This document shows positions 1-8,176 of a stretch of DNA of 64,000 nt, in pieces; position 1 is the stretch's first letter; every line of letters begins with the position of its first letter. Source of the DNA: Actinomycetota bacterium. GTDB lineage: Bacteria; Actinomycetota; Acidimicrobiia; Acidimicrobiales; Poriferisodalaceae. Under the pieces are notes generated by a model that was given only the letters and a program-made list of their open reading frames with translations, had not been told where the DNA came from and did no database searches. Both the position numbers and the translations under genes were made by a program. The stretch lies in the NCBI GenBank assembly GCA_014238065.1, contig JABABU010000047.1, forward strand, positions 1-64,000, written 5' to 3'.

Positions 1-141
1 AATCGCATCCAAACCAATCTTCGCGGTACCCCGCCCATAGGGCTCAAGACAATCACCCGGAATACCCGCCTGCCCAGCAATATCACCCAACGGAACAAGC
101 GACGCCCCATTAGCAATCTCAAGATCACTAGGAAAACTCAT
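1..141 (-). CDS. fhs: Formate-tetrahydrofolate ligase, N-terminal fragment cut by the window edge
   Basis: The reading frame starts at ATG 141 and runs off the left edge, giving 47 residues. They match the conserved N-terminus of formate-THF ligase: a SDLEIA segment, a PLGDIA helix, GIPGD, then an EPYGRGTAKI block equivalent to the ELYGKYKAKI motif of known enzymes. A strong ribosome-binding site (GGAGGGG) lies about 8 bases upstream. The enzyme joins formate to THF with ATP, or runs in reverse, linking formaldehyde oxidation to folate C1 metabolism; this fits the adjacent methylated-amine operon. Codon use is odd: 27 of 47 codons end in T and only 2 in C. In the first 47 codons of the divergent gmaS, 19 end in C and 3 in T. 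The identification rests on the N-terminus only. Confidence 0.85.
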   Translation of the reverse strand, partial: MSFPSDLEIANGASLVPLGDIAGQAGIPGDCLEPYGRGTAKIGLDAI

Positions 142-191
142 TGATCTTTTCCCCTCCACGAGCCGGCCGCTCGTCCCAAAGCAACAGTAGT

Positions 192-221
192 TTGACAAAT
201 TCAGCCATGCATACCTAGATG
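192..221 (+). promoter_or_regulatory. Candidate sigma-70-type promoter for the gmaS operon
   Basis: A perfect TTGACA (192-197) is followed after 18 bases by TAGATG (216-221), a passable -10 box. Transcription from here would leave a leader of about 140 bases before the ATG at 369. The 142-368 gap separates divergent fhs and gmaS, so it must carry both promoters. I found no clear operator or riboswitch in the leader. Confidence 0.4.
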
Positions 222-368
222 AAACACTTTTTCCCCCTTGTAGTGGTTTCAGCTCGTCTGTTGTCGTAATTTCACCAGCGAGGGAGATATTTGAGCGCTA
301 GTGTACCTCTAGGCCTTGTTGGTACGCGCCGGCGATGGGCTCTGACATCGAGATTTCAGGGGGAATAC

Positions 369-1769
369 ATGTCAAGCGACATAGAACAGTTCATCGAGGC
401 AGAAGGCAGGGAGGCACAGATAGCCGAGGTCGAGCGACAGATCGAAGCTGACGGGATTCAGTACCTCTATTGCCAGTTCATCTCGGTCACCGGCCGAATC
501 ATGGGCAAAGGCATCCCGGCAAAGCACTTCGGAACGATCGCCCGCAAGGGCTTCCAGCTCGTCTACGGATCGACCGCAAACCTGTTCGTCGATCGCCACG
601 GTGACTACATCGGCTACGGAGCCGAGTCGAAGGAACTGGTCGGCGTCGCCGAGGTCGAGACCTTCATGCGCCTGCCGTGGGACCACAAGACAGCGCGCGT
701 GTTTTGTACTCTCTTCCGCGGACGCGAAGAGAAGGTGGACGGCGGAGCGTTTCTGACCTCGGATTGCCGCGGAAACCTCCAACGGATTCACGCCGAGTTC
801 GAGGCCAAGCATGGCTTGCACCTTCGAGCCGGCTGCGAACCCGAAATGATGTGGCTCAAGGCCGACGCCGACGGAAAGCCGACCGTCGAGGGTCTTACGA
901 AGCCGAACTGCTACCACATCGATCAATTCGCAGAACTTCAGCCTCTCATCCACAGGGTCGTCGAGTACGGAGAGGCCATGGGTCTCGACATGATCCAGGG
1001 CGACCATGAGGACGCTCCTGGTCAGCTCGAACTCAACTTCAACTTCGACCGCGCCGAACTGACCGCAGATCGCCTCAGTACCTACCGCCAGATCTGCAAA
1101 CAGGTTGGCCGTGAGCTCGGCGCGTTCCCTTGTTTCATGCCGAAGCCATTCATGGGCGTGTCCGCAAACGGTTGCCACCACAACATCTCGCTCTGGGACA
1201 ACGATGGCAACAACCGATTCATGCCCGAGGGCGACGATCCTCAGATCCCAGGCCCTATCGGGATGAAGGCCATCGGCGGCATCATCGAGCACCTGTCGGC
1301 GCTGACGTGCCTGAGTTCACCCACCGTCAACTCGTACCGGCGCTTGTGGGACACGGGTTTCTGGGCACCAGTGTTTGCCGACTGGGGATTCCAGAACCGC
1401 ACCACTGCATTGCGCATCTCGGCTCCTGGTCGGTTCGAGTACCGGTCAGTCGACTCGGCGGTCAACCCGTACCTGTCGATGGCTGCGCTCATCAAGGCCA
1501 TGGACCACGGTCTCGACGCTCAACTCGATCCTGGGCCGCCGGAGGAGCGCAACATCTATGAAGCCATGGAATCCGGCAAGGATGTCAAGAAGATCCCGAT
1601 GAACCTGGGCGAGGCGCTCGACGCTCTGAGGGCCGACGAGGTCATCAAGAGCGCTCTGCCGGGCGACATGTTCCGAGTCTTCGAGCACTACAAGCGTGAC
1701 GAGTGGGAACGCTTCATGGCTACCGTCACCGACTGGGATGTCGAGGAGTACCTCGACATTCTTCCTTAG
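369..1769 (+). CDS. gmaS: Gamma-glutamylmethylamide synthetase (glutamine-synthetase family)
   Basis: A 466-residue glutamine-synthetase-fold enzyme. Family residues seen include the ATP/metal segments GDHEDAPGQLELNF and SANGCHHNISLW and the C-terminal RNRTTALRI-like arginine segment (NRTTALRISAPGRFEYR). GmaS couples ATP to joining methylamine to glutamate, the entry step of the N-methylglutamate pathway. It is called GmaS rather than ordinary glutamine synthetase because mgsA, mgsB and mgsC follow directly. The ATG at 369 has AGGGGGA 4 bases upstream. A TTG at 291 preceded by GAGGGAG would add 26 residues, so two starts are possible. Ammonia as a second substrate cannot be excluded. Confidence 0.85.
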   Translation: MSSDIEQFIEAEGREAQIAEVERQIEADGIQYLYCQFISVTGRIMGKGIPAKHFGTIARKGFQLVYGSTANLFVDRHGDYIGYGAESKELVGVAEVETFMRLPWDHKTARVFCTLFRGREEKVDGGAFLTSDCRGNLQRIHAEFEAKHGLHLRAGCEPEMMWLKADADGKPTVEGLTKPNCYHIDQFAELQPLIHRVVEYGEAMGLDMIQGDHEDAPGQLELNFNFDRAELTADRLSTYRQICKQVGRELGAFPCFMPKPFMGVSANGCHHNISLWDNDGNNRFMPEGDDPQIPGPIGMKAIGGIIEHLSALTCLSSPTVNSYRRLWDTGFWAPVFADWGFQNRTTALRISAPGRFEYRSVDSAVNPYLSMAALIKAMDHGLDAQLDPGPPEERNIYEAMESGKDVKKIPMNLGEALDALRADEVIKSALPGDMFRVFEHYKRDEWERFMATVTDWDVEEYLDILP

Positions 1770-1821
1770 CCAGCAACGGTTCTTTCCAACGCCTCTACCC
1801 TTCAACAAAGGAGTCCCACCC

Positions 1822-2751
1822 ATGTGTGGAATCGCTGGCGTCATCCATCGTGATGGCCCCGCCGACATCGGCACCGAGATCACTCGGATGCTGCAGTCGA
1901 TGAAACACCGCGGGCCCGATTCAACCGGATACGCCCTGTACGGACCGGCCGACGACAACATCGTCATCCGGTTTGTCCTGGCGGAGCCGAACGAGGCTGG
2001 CGGCTTCGGAATGGACGAGCGGCTCGAACAGAACCGAAGTGAAGTCGAGAGACGCCTCGGCCAGCTCGGGGCGGAGGTCGATCAGATCACCAGCGACACC
2101 GGATACGCCTTCAGAGCTTCCGTCAAGTACCGGGGCGAGCTACAGCCCCTCGCTGACTACCTCGAAGACATCCCGGGTTGTGAGATTCTGTCGCTCGGTA
2201 ACTCACTCGAGATCGTCAAGGACCTCGGAGACGCTGAAACGGTCGACAAGCAATACAGCCTCGGATCGTTCTGGGGAACTCATGGCATCGGCCATGTACG
2301 CATGGCGACCGAGTCGGACGTGGACCTGGCGAGCGCCCATCCCTACTGGGCCTACCCCTTCTCCGACGTCGCCGTTGTGCACAACGGTCAGCTCACGAAC
2401 TACCACCAGTGGCGTCGTCGTCTCGAGCGGTCCGGGCATCGGTTCCAGTCCGAGTGCGACTCGGAAATCATTGCCGTCTACCTGGCAGAACGCCTCCAGA
2501 GCGGCGTGAACCTAGAAGCCGCGATGAAGGAGAGCCTCGATGATCTCGACGGCGTTTTCACCTACGTCTGCGTGACGGCCAACGAGCTCGGCTTCGCAAA
2601 GGACGAAATGGCGGCAAAGCCACTGGTGCTGTTCGAATCAGACACCCTCGTCGCGGTTGCGACCGAGGAAGTAGCTATTCGCCATCTCACCAACAGCGAG
2701 AACATCACACGCGATCCGTACGAACGAGAGGTGAAGGTATGGCAGGTGTAG
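1822..2751 (+). CDS. mgsA: N-methylglutamate synthase subunit A (class II glutamine amidotransferase)
   Basis: 309 residues beginning MCGIAGV, so Cys2 is the N-terminal nucleophile of a class II amidotransferase after Met removal. KHRGPDSTG, the GHVRMATES segment and VVHNGQLTNY are the other glutaminase signatures. It resembles the GltB amidotransferase domain and GlxB proteins found in methylamine clusters. In the NMG pathway this subunit acts on gamma-glutamylmethylamide, releasing methylamine for transfer to 2-oxoglutarate. The start is fixed by the required MCG and by AAAGGAG at 1807-1813. Its last 13 bases overlap mgsB, implying coupled translation. Confidence 0.88.
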   Translation: MCGIAGVIHRDGPADIGTEITRMLQSMKHRGPDSTGYALYGPADDNIVIRFVLAEPNEAGGFGMDERLEQNRSEVERRLGQLGAEVDQITSDTGYAFRASVKYRGELQPLADYLEDIPGCEILSLGNSLEIVKDLGDAETVDKQYSLGSFWGTHGIGHVRMATESDVDLASAHPYWAYPFSDVAVVHNGQLTNYHQWRRRLERSGHRFQSECDSEIIAVYLAERLQSGVNLEAAMKESLDDLDGVFTYVCVTANELGFAKDEMAAKPLVLFESDTLVAVATEEVAIRHLTNSENITRDPYEREVKVWQV

Positions 2752-3530
2752 GCACCAAGAGCGGCGTCAAGTACGACGCGCGCGGGCTGGTCGAGCCAGA
2801 CGCTGAGATTCCACATGTCAGCGAGGTCGATGGAAAATCGGCTCGCTTCGACGCAGGGAACCTGACTACACGTCAGATCAATCTCGAGTTGCGAGACCTC
2901 ATCTACGTACAAGGCATGGAAGATGTCACCGTCGTCAATCCCGGCTCGAAGAACTCGCTGGGCGTCGGCATTCTCAAGCGAGTCAACCTGACCTTCGAAG
3001 GAAGTCCAGGTTGGTTCGCATGCGGCCTCATCGACGGACCTCAGGTTCGCATCAAAGGCCGCGTCGGATGGGCACTTGCGGAGAACATGATGTCCGGCAC
3101 CGTTGTCGTCGACGCCAACGCCGGCTCTCTCACCTGCGCCGCCATCCGCGGCGGCGATGTCCTCGTCAACGGCGACGTCGGTGCTCGCACCGGCATCGAC
3201 CAAAAAGGCGGCACCATCATGGTGATGGGCGATGTAGGCATCAACACCGGCTTCATGATGCAGCGCGGCCGCCAGATCATCGCCGGCAACGCCGGCGACG
3301 GTCTCGGTGACTCGATGTACGACGGAACACTCTACGTGGGTGGCACCGTTGCGTCGCTCGGTGTCGACTGCGTCGAAGGCGAATGGACCGATGCCGACAC
3401 CGAGTTCATCGAAAGGAAGTACCGGATCTACGACCTCGGTACTCCCCCGACGTTCCAGAAATTCGTCTGTGGCAAGGTCCTACACAACTACGACTCGCTT
3501 GAGCCGTCCGAACGCAAGCTTGTGCTCTGA
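2739..3530 (+). CDS. mgsB: N-methylglutamate synthase subunit B (GXGXG-domain protein)
   Basis: 263 residues with the right-handed beta-helix GXGXG repeats of the glutamate-synthase alpha C-terminal domain: repeated G-(V/I)-G or GDVG turns around residues 95-215 (for example GRVGWALAENM, NGDVGARTG, MGDVGINTG, GNAGDGLGDSM). In glutamate synthase this domain is structural and helps form the interdomain channel. It is homologous to GlxC. The gene starts inside the end of mgsA and ends 10 bases before mgsC, so the three subunits should be made together. Confidence 0.85.
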   Translation: MAGVGTKSGVKYDARGLVEPDAEIPHVSEVDGKSARFDAGNLTTRQINLELRDLIYVQGMEDVTVVNPGSKNSLGVGILKRVNLTFEGSPGWFACGLIDGPQVRIKGRVGWALAENMMSGTVVVDANAGSLTCAAIRGGDVLVNGDVGARTGIDQKGGTIMVMGDVGINTGFMMQRGRQIIAGNAGDGLGDSMYDGTLYVGGTVASLGVDCVEGEWTDADTEFIERKYRIYDLGTPPTFQKFVCGKVLHNYDSLEPSERKLVL

Positions 3531-3540
3531 GGCTGATGAC

Positions 3541-4959
3541 ATGACTGACACCAACGAAACCGAAGTACAGATCACCAACAAGCCGACCGACGTGCTCGGC
3601 CAGAGCAAGATCTTCACACCAACCGTGATCAACGACATCCATGTGAAGGCCGAACTCGGCCGCTACAGGATGCGCGGCTTTTCGATGTTCAAGAAGATCC
3701 CTCACTGGGACGAGTTGGTGTTCCTGCCCGGAACGTTGACTCGATTCGTCATCGAGGGCTACCGGGAGAAGTGCGAAACCAAGACCGTCATCGGTGGTCG
3801 CTTTGCGAAGAAGCCCCTCGAGCTCGATATCCCCGTGTACATCACGGGCATGAGCTACGGCGCGTTGTCGATCGAAGCCAAGATGGCTCTCGCCAAGGGC
3901 GCGTCAATGGCCGGCTCAGCCACATGTTCGGGCGAAGGCGGCATGATCCCACCGGAGCGCGATCTGTCGACAAAGTGGTTCTACCAAGTCATCCAGAGCC
4001 GATACGGATTCAACCCGCACCACCTCATGCTCGCCGACGCCGTCGAATTCTTCATCGGCCAGGGCTGCAAGGTCGGCCTAGGCGGTCACCTCATGGGCCA
4101 AAAGGTCACAGAGCAGGTCGCCGAAATGCGGTCATTGCCAGCCGGCATCGACCAGCGGTCACCGGCTCGCCACCCTGACTGGCTCGGGCCAGACGATCTC
4201 TCGCTGAAGATCCAGGAAATTCGTGAGGCCACCGACTACCAGGTCCCGATTCAGCTGAAACTTGGCTCTTCGCGAGTATACGACGATGTTCGTATGGCTG
4301 CGAAGTGCGGTCCAGATTCGATCTACCTCGACGGAGCGGAGGGTGGCACAGGAGCAGGTCCTCACCTCGCAACTGAGGAGACAGGCATCCCGCTGATGGC
4401 CGCCATTCCCGAAGCGCGTCGAGCGCTGGAGGATGTCGGGCTCGCGGACGAGGTCGATTTGGTCGTCGCCGGAGGCATTCGAAACGGCGGAGACGTCGCC
4501 AAATGCATCGCGCTGGGCGCAACCGCCGTCGCGTTGGGTACTGCTGCGCTCATGGCCCTCAACTGCAACAAACACATCGAGGGTGTCACCGACTACGAAG
4601 GCACCATCGGCGTGCCGGCCGGCGAGTGCTACCACTGTCACACAGGCCGCTGCCCGGTAGGCATCGCCACCCAGGACACAGAGCTTCGCAAGCGACTCGA
4701 CGTCGACGAGGCAGCGCTTCGGGTCTACAACTACCTGATCACGCTGACGATGGAAGTCCAGATGTTGGCGAGAGCCTGCGGAAAGACCGACATCCACTCG
4801 CTCGAGCCTGAGGACCTCGCAGCCCTCACCTACGAGGCATCGGCGATGGCAAAGGTTCCGCTCGCCGGTACCACCTACATCCCCGGAGTCTCAGAAGAGA
4901 AGGCACTGGCCGAGATGCGAGAGATGTTCGCGAAGCACACAATAGGACAGGGAATCTGA
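3541..4959 (+). CDS. mgsC: N-methylglutamate synthase subunit C (FMN and Fe-S glutamate-synthase domain)
   Basis: 472 residues of the glutamate-synthase FMN-binding domain. Seen are the barrel entry MSYGALSIEAK, SGEGGM, QIKLGSSRVY-like LKLGSSRV, the flavin/substrate loop DGAEGGTGAGP, and the phosphate-binding VAGGIRNGGDVAKCIALGA. Cysteines in GECYHCHTGRCPVGIATQD fit the 3Fe-4S site. It synthesises N-methylglutamate from methylamine and 2-oxoglutarate together with MgsA and MgsB. Equivalent to GlxD. The start at 3541 follows the mgsB stop by 10 bases; longer in-frame extensions would overlap mgsB heavily and are not conserved. Confidence 0.9.
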   Translation: MTDTNETEVQITNKPTDVLGQSKIFTPTVINDIHVKAELGRYRMRGFSMFKKIPHWDELVFLPGTLTRFVIEGYREKCETKTVIGGRFAKKPLELDIPVYITGMSYGALSIEAKMALAKGASMAGSATCSGEGGMIPPERDLSTKWFYQVIQSRYGFNPHHLMLADAVEFFIGQGCKVGLGGHLMGQKVTEQVAEMRSLPAGIDQRSPARHPDWLGPDDLSLKIQEIREATDYQVPIQLKLGSSRVYDDVRMAAKCGPDSIYLDGAEGGTGAGPHLATEETGIPLMAAIPEARRALEDVGLADEVDLVVAGGIRNGGDVAKCIALGATAVALGTAALMALNCNKHIEGVTDYEGTIGVPAGECYHCHTGRCPVGIATQDTELRKRLDVDEAALRVYNYLITLTMEVQMLARACGKTDIHSLEPEDLAALTYEASAMAKVPLAGTTYIPGVSEEKALAEMREMFAKHTIGQGI

Positions 4960-4960
4960 C

Positions 4961-5389
4961 ATGGCAGACAGCACACGCACCGTCTCGATCGATGCAGAAC
5001 AACTCGCCGGTCGTCGGTTCCCGTACCAGGAGGACATTTCGCTCGTCGAGGGCATCGACCTCATGGCCGCCACACCTGGCGATGATCTGAACTGGCTCGA
5101 GGACATCGAGATGCTCACCGAAGATGGATACCCGGCCGTGTTCGATCGCTATTCGAACTCGTTCCTGAAGATCTACTTCGATGTGCCATCAGGACGCGAG
5201 AACGAGATCGCACGAAAGGTGCTCGTGAAGCATCTTCAGGACGGCAACTCGTACGGCATAACGCTGAAGGAAATCCACTGCAAGTTCCCACAGGTCGAAC
5301 TCGGGCCATGGGTCGCAGAGTCCAAGACCATCGGCACCGACTACAAGCCCCCGGTTCTCGAGGGTTGGGAAGCGCCTTCAGGCCACTGA
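4961..5389 (+). CDS. Unrecognised 142-residue protein in the methylamine operon
   Basis: I do not recognise this family. The protein is soluble, acidic at the N-terminus, with no signal peptide or membrane segment and a single cysteine (EIHCKFP). It therefore lacks the multi-Cys zinc site of SoxD/MgdB subunits. A central stretch around residues 60-105 (YSNSFLKIYFDVPSGRENEIA) looks like a small alpha/beta domain. The gene starts 1 base after the mgsC stop and ends 1 base before the next flavoprotein gene, so it is surely co-translated with both. Position suggests a small partner subunit of the flavoprotein or of N-methylglutamate handling; that is inference. Confidence 0.8.
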   Translation: MADSTRTVSIDAEQLAGRRFPYQEDISLVEGIDLMAATPGDDLNWLEDIEMLTEDGYPAVFDRYSNSFLKIYFDVPSGRENEIARKVLVKHLQDGNSYGITLKEIHCKFPQVELGPWVAESKTIGTDYKPPVLEGWEAPSGH

Positions 5390-5390
5390 A

Positions 5391-6722
5391 ATGACCCTTC
5401 CATCCTCATCACGATTCGTCATCATTGGCGCGGGGATCCACGGATTGTCGACCGCATGGCATCTAGCAGTCGAGTTACGCGAGTCAGGCCAGGGATCCGG
5501 CGCAGACATCGTCATCGTCGACAAGACCGGCGTCGGTGCTGGTGCCTCAGGCATCGCGTGCGGTGTCATCCGCAACAACTATTTCCAGCCGGCCATGCGA
5601 GAACTCATGGCCCACTCAGTCGGGGTATGGGACAGCGACCCGGAGGCGTTCTCTTATCACCCGGTCGGCTATATGCAGATCAGTCACGAAGGTATGCACT
5701 CCGACGTTGCTTCGATCTACGAACAACAGCAGGCCATCGGATACGACTCGACATTCGTCGAAGGCGAAGCCGAATGCATGACCTACATGCAGGGCATCTT
5801 CCACGACTGGCAGGCCAAAGGCATCACCAGTGTTCTCCATGAGCATCGTGGCGGATATGCCAACAACATGGACTCACTCAAGGGGCTCCTGGCCAAAGCC
5901 GAATCCGAGGGTGTCAACATCGTGTCCGGCGTCACCCATGACGGCTTCGAACGCAACGCCAGCGGCGCAGTGACAGCCGTCGTCACCGACCAAGGAACGG
6001 TAGAGTGCGAACACGTCGTTGTGGCCACAGGGCCTTGGGTGCAGAGTCAGTGGGCGATGCTCGGACTCCCAGAGGTCACACCCGTTCTGGGCGCCGACGG
6101 CGAAACGCACGACATGCCGACATGGGTGTACTGGTGCTTGCAGGAAGGCACGCTCGAGGTCGAGCCCACCTACCTGGTCGACAACGAGGGCAACATGCCA
6201 CCGGTCGTGCACATCGACACCGACGCGCCGCTCTACGACGACGAAGGTTTGGTGACCGAGGGCCCGTGGGGCATCTACTACAAGCCGGATTTCAACTTCG
6301 GTGGTGTTCAGGGCGGATACATGCCCTACATCGTCGACAAGCCAGGCTCTCAAGTCGCCGTCGATCCCTACGGCCCCGAGTCGCCGGACTTCGTTGTCGG
6401 CGCCGACTTCCACCGCACATGGACCGCTGCGCTCGCGTTCTGTCAAAGCCGGTTCGAAGGCAAGAATCACCTCATAAGCCACGAACCCTCAGGTGGCATC
6501 GGAAGCTTCACACCTGACAGCTTCCCGGTGTTCGACGTGTTCAGCGAGAACGTCTATTTCATCGCCGACTCGAACCACGGCTACAAGATGATCGGCGTCG
6601 GCGCCCTCGTCGCGAAGGAATTGATGGGCGAACCGCAGCGTCTGCTCGAACCATTCCGGTACTCCCGCTATGCCGAGGGAAAGCTTCATCCGGTCAGCAA
6701 CTCGCCGTATCCCTGGAGCTGA
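5391..6722 (+). CDS. SoxB/DadA-like FAD-dependent amine oxidoreductase, candidate N-methylglutamate dehydrogenase
   Basis: 443 residues of the DAO fold: dinucleotide motif IIGAGIHGLSTAWHL at residues 11-25, a GASG...GVIRNNY segment near 51-64 that parallels the RSNY region of sarcosine oxidase beta subunits, and a C-terminal glycine-rich end (SNHGYKMIGVGALVAKELMG). The usual histidine that carries covalent FMN in heterotetrameric SoxB (RHDA context) appears to be replaced by NNMDSL at about 158-163. The four-gene soxBDAG/mgdABCD arrangement is missing; only this protein and the 142-residue protein follow mgsC. The likely role is oxidation of N-methylglutamate to glutamate plus formaldehyde. 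A role on sarcosine or dimethylglycine is an alternative. Confidence 0.7.
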   Translation: MTLPSSSRFVIIGAGIHGLSTAWHLAVELRESGQGSGADIVIVDKTGVGAGASGIACGVIRNNYFQPAMRELMAHSVGVWDSDPEAFSYHPVGYMQISHEGMHSDVASIYEQQQAIGYDSTFVEGEAECMTYMQGIFHDWQAKGITSVLHEHRGGYANNMDSLKGLLAKAESEGVNIVSGVTHDGFERNASGAVTAVVTDQGTVECEHVVVATGPWVQSQWAMLGLPEVTPVLGADGETHDMPTWVYWCLQEGTLEVEPTYLVDNEGNMPPVVHIDTDAPLYDDEGLVTEGPWGIYYKPDFNFGGVQGGYMPYIVDKPGSQVAVDPYGPESPDFVVGADFHRTWTAALAFCQSRFEGKNHLISHEPSGGIGSFTPDSFPVFDVFSENVYFIADSNHGYKMIGVGALVAKELMGEPQRLLEPFRYSRYAEGKLHPVSNSPYPWS

Positions 6723-7354
6723 CGATCTACGTCTTCTCTGATGCCGACATCGCCGGGTTTGCGCTCGTCGCTCTTATTGTCGCCGTCTCCCCAGGGCCCG
6801 ACATGTTGCTGGTCGCTCGATACTCGATATCAGGAGGCTTCCGGACTGGTCTCGCCGCTGCGCTCGGCATCTGCTCCGGATTGTTCGTACACGCGATCGC
6901 GGCCGCAATCGGACTCTCTGCACTCCTTGCCGCATCTTCGGTGGCATTCTCGACCGTCAAGTTCGCGGGAGCGCTCTATCTCGTATGGCTGGGCTTCTCG
7001 GCACTGATGGCAGCGCGAAGAGGCGCAACTGGACCTGTGACAGGCATCGAGAGCCGCCAATTCTCGGCATTTCGCACCGGGCTGTTGACCAACGTGCTGA
7101 ACCCGAAGGTCGCCATCGTGTTCTTGTCGCTGCTACCGCAATTCGTCGACGAGGCAGGATCTGTGGCGGCTCAGACCATGCTGCTCGCTGCGGTGTACTT
7201 CGCTCTCGGTCTCACATGGCTCTTCGCCTACGCCGCTGTCTTGGCCCGTACCGGTCGACTACTCACGACACGGCGAGTTCAACGACTGTTCGACCTCGCC
7301 ACAGGCACGGCACTTGTCGGTTTCGGTCTACGCCTGGCACTGTCAGATCAATGA
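6719..7354 (+). CDS. LysE/RhtB-family amino-acid exporter with a non-canonical start
   Basis: The protein is a LysE-type exporter with about six membrane helices and the family signature SPGPDMLLV near the N-terminus, GLAAALGI, and NPKVAIVFLSLLPQF. The signature and first helix (GFALVALIVAVSPGP) lie upstream of the first ATG (6803). No in-frame ATG, GTG or TTG precedes them until the gene runs into the previous one. Initiation is therefore probably at CTG 6719, overlapping the upstream TGA, or at ATC 6725, which has GGAG 6 bases upstream. From 6719 the product is 211 residues, the usual family length. It may export surplus glutamate or N-methyl amino acids. A sequencing error is the alternative explanation. 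Confidence 0.75.
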   Translation: MTIYVFSDADIAGFALVALIVAVSPGPDMLLVARYSISGGFRTGLAAALGICSGLFVHAIAAAIGLSALLAASSVAFSTVKFAGALYLVWLGFSALMAARRGATGPVTGIESRQFSAFRTGLLTNVLNPKVAIVFLSLLPQFVDEAGSVAAQTMLLAAVYFALGLTWLFAYAAVLARTGRLLTTRRVQRLFDLATGTALVGFGLRLALSDQ

Positions 7355-7794
7355 GCGAGGAGGCCGACCCAACTCCGGACGACATCGCGCGGTGGCGCGC
7401 TGCCGCGAAAGGCGGAGACGGCGATGCCATGTGCAACCTGGGTCTTCTCTGCCACCAGAACGGAATCCTGCACGGGACCGACTCTGCCGAAGGCTGGTGG
7501 GTCAGAGGCGCGCAAGTCGGTCACACCGATGCGATGATGAATCTCGGTCTCCTCCGGTATGAGGAAGACCGCATACTCGGACCGAACTCGGCCGAGTCGT
7601 GGTGGACCGATGCTGCGCTGGCCGGCAATATCGACGCCATGTGCAACCTCGGCCTGCTCCGCAGCGCACAGAACCGCGAATTCGGGGAGGATTCAGCGCA
7701 GAGCTGGTGGACCCAAGCCGCCGAGGTCGGCCACGCCGACTCGGTGCACAACCTCGCACAGTTGCGCGCAGGTCAAGACAGAACGATCAACTGA
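7351..7794 (+). CDS. Sel1-like repeat protein
   Basis: 147 residues made of about four degenerate Sel1/TPR-like units of roughly 36 residues. Each carries a variant of G-D-A-M-x-N-L-G-L-L and S-A-E-x-W-W-x-x-A-A. Such repeats form alpha-solenoids that bind partner proteins; no enzyme domain is present and no signal peptide is seen. It overlaps the exporter gene by 4 bases (ATGA), so it is the last gene of the gmaS operon. Its stop codon and that of the converging gene together form the palindrome TGATCA. The function in methylamine use is unknown; a scaffold role is a guess. Confidence 0.75.
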   Translation: MSEEADPTPDDIARWRAAAKGGDGDAMCNLGLLCHQNGILHGTDSAEGWWVRGAQVGHTDAMMNLGLLRYEEDRILGPNSAESWWTDAALAGNIDAMCNLGLLRSAQNREFGEDSAQSWWTQAAEVGHADSVHNLAQLRAGQDRTIN

Positions 7795-8175
7795 TCAGCA
7801 CACAGCGTCGTCCGGTGGGGACCCCACACCCGCGAACAGGTCCCACGCCAACACGGCCATCGCCGCCAGCGCCAACACGACGCCGCCAGACAAACCACCG
7901 CCTACCTCAACGCCATCGCGTCCCGACAGCTCGAAGAACTCTCTGGCCAGAACCGCGGCTGTGAACCCGGCAACGACCCATGCTGGCCGTTGGTTGATCT
8001 GAACCAGCAGAACACACACCAGCGCGCCGACGATCGCGAGGCGACCGGCATCTGCATCGATGCCGGTCACACTCGCATTCGTAGCCTCTGAGGAGGCCCA
8101 GGTGGCGAACATCGCCGCCACCATGGCCAACATCAGTATCTGAGCGGCGAGACGCCGCGCAGGTTGAAGTATCAA
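7795..8175 (-). CDS. Small multi-pass membrane protein, unknown
   Basis: 126 residues with three hydrophobic segments: about 10-28 (ILMLAMVAAMFATWA), 45-60 (LAIVGALVCVLLVQI) and 95-115 (VVLALAAMAVLAWDLF). I recognise no family. It starts at a TTG, with GGAGGA 10 bases upstream inside the preceding 45-residue gene. It is the last of four small membrane-protein genes after the Amt gene, and its stop codon is back-to-back with that of the Sel1 gene. Confidence 0.55.
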   Translation of the reverse strand: MILQPARRLAAQILMLAMVAAMFATWASSEATNASVTGIDADAGRLAIVGALVCVLLVQINQRPAWVVAGFTAAVLAREFFELSGRDGVEVGGGLSGGVVLALAAMAVLAWDLFAGVGSPPDDAVC

Positions 8176-8176
8176 G

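Noticed and set aside
372..1292. Long open frame on the minus strand (306 codons)
   Set aside because: Antisense to gmaS; it has no family motifs and its composition is what C-ending codons give in the opposite frame.
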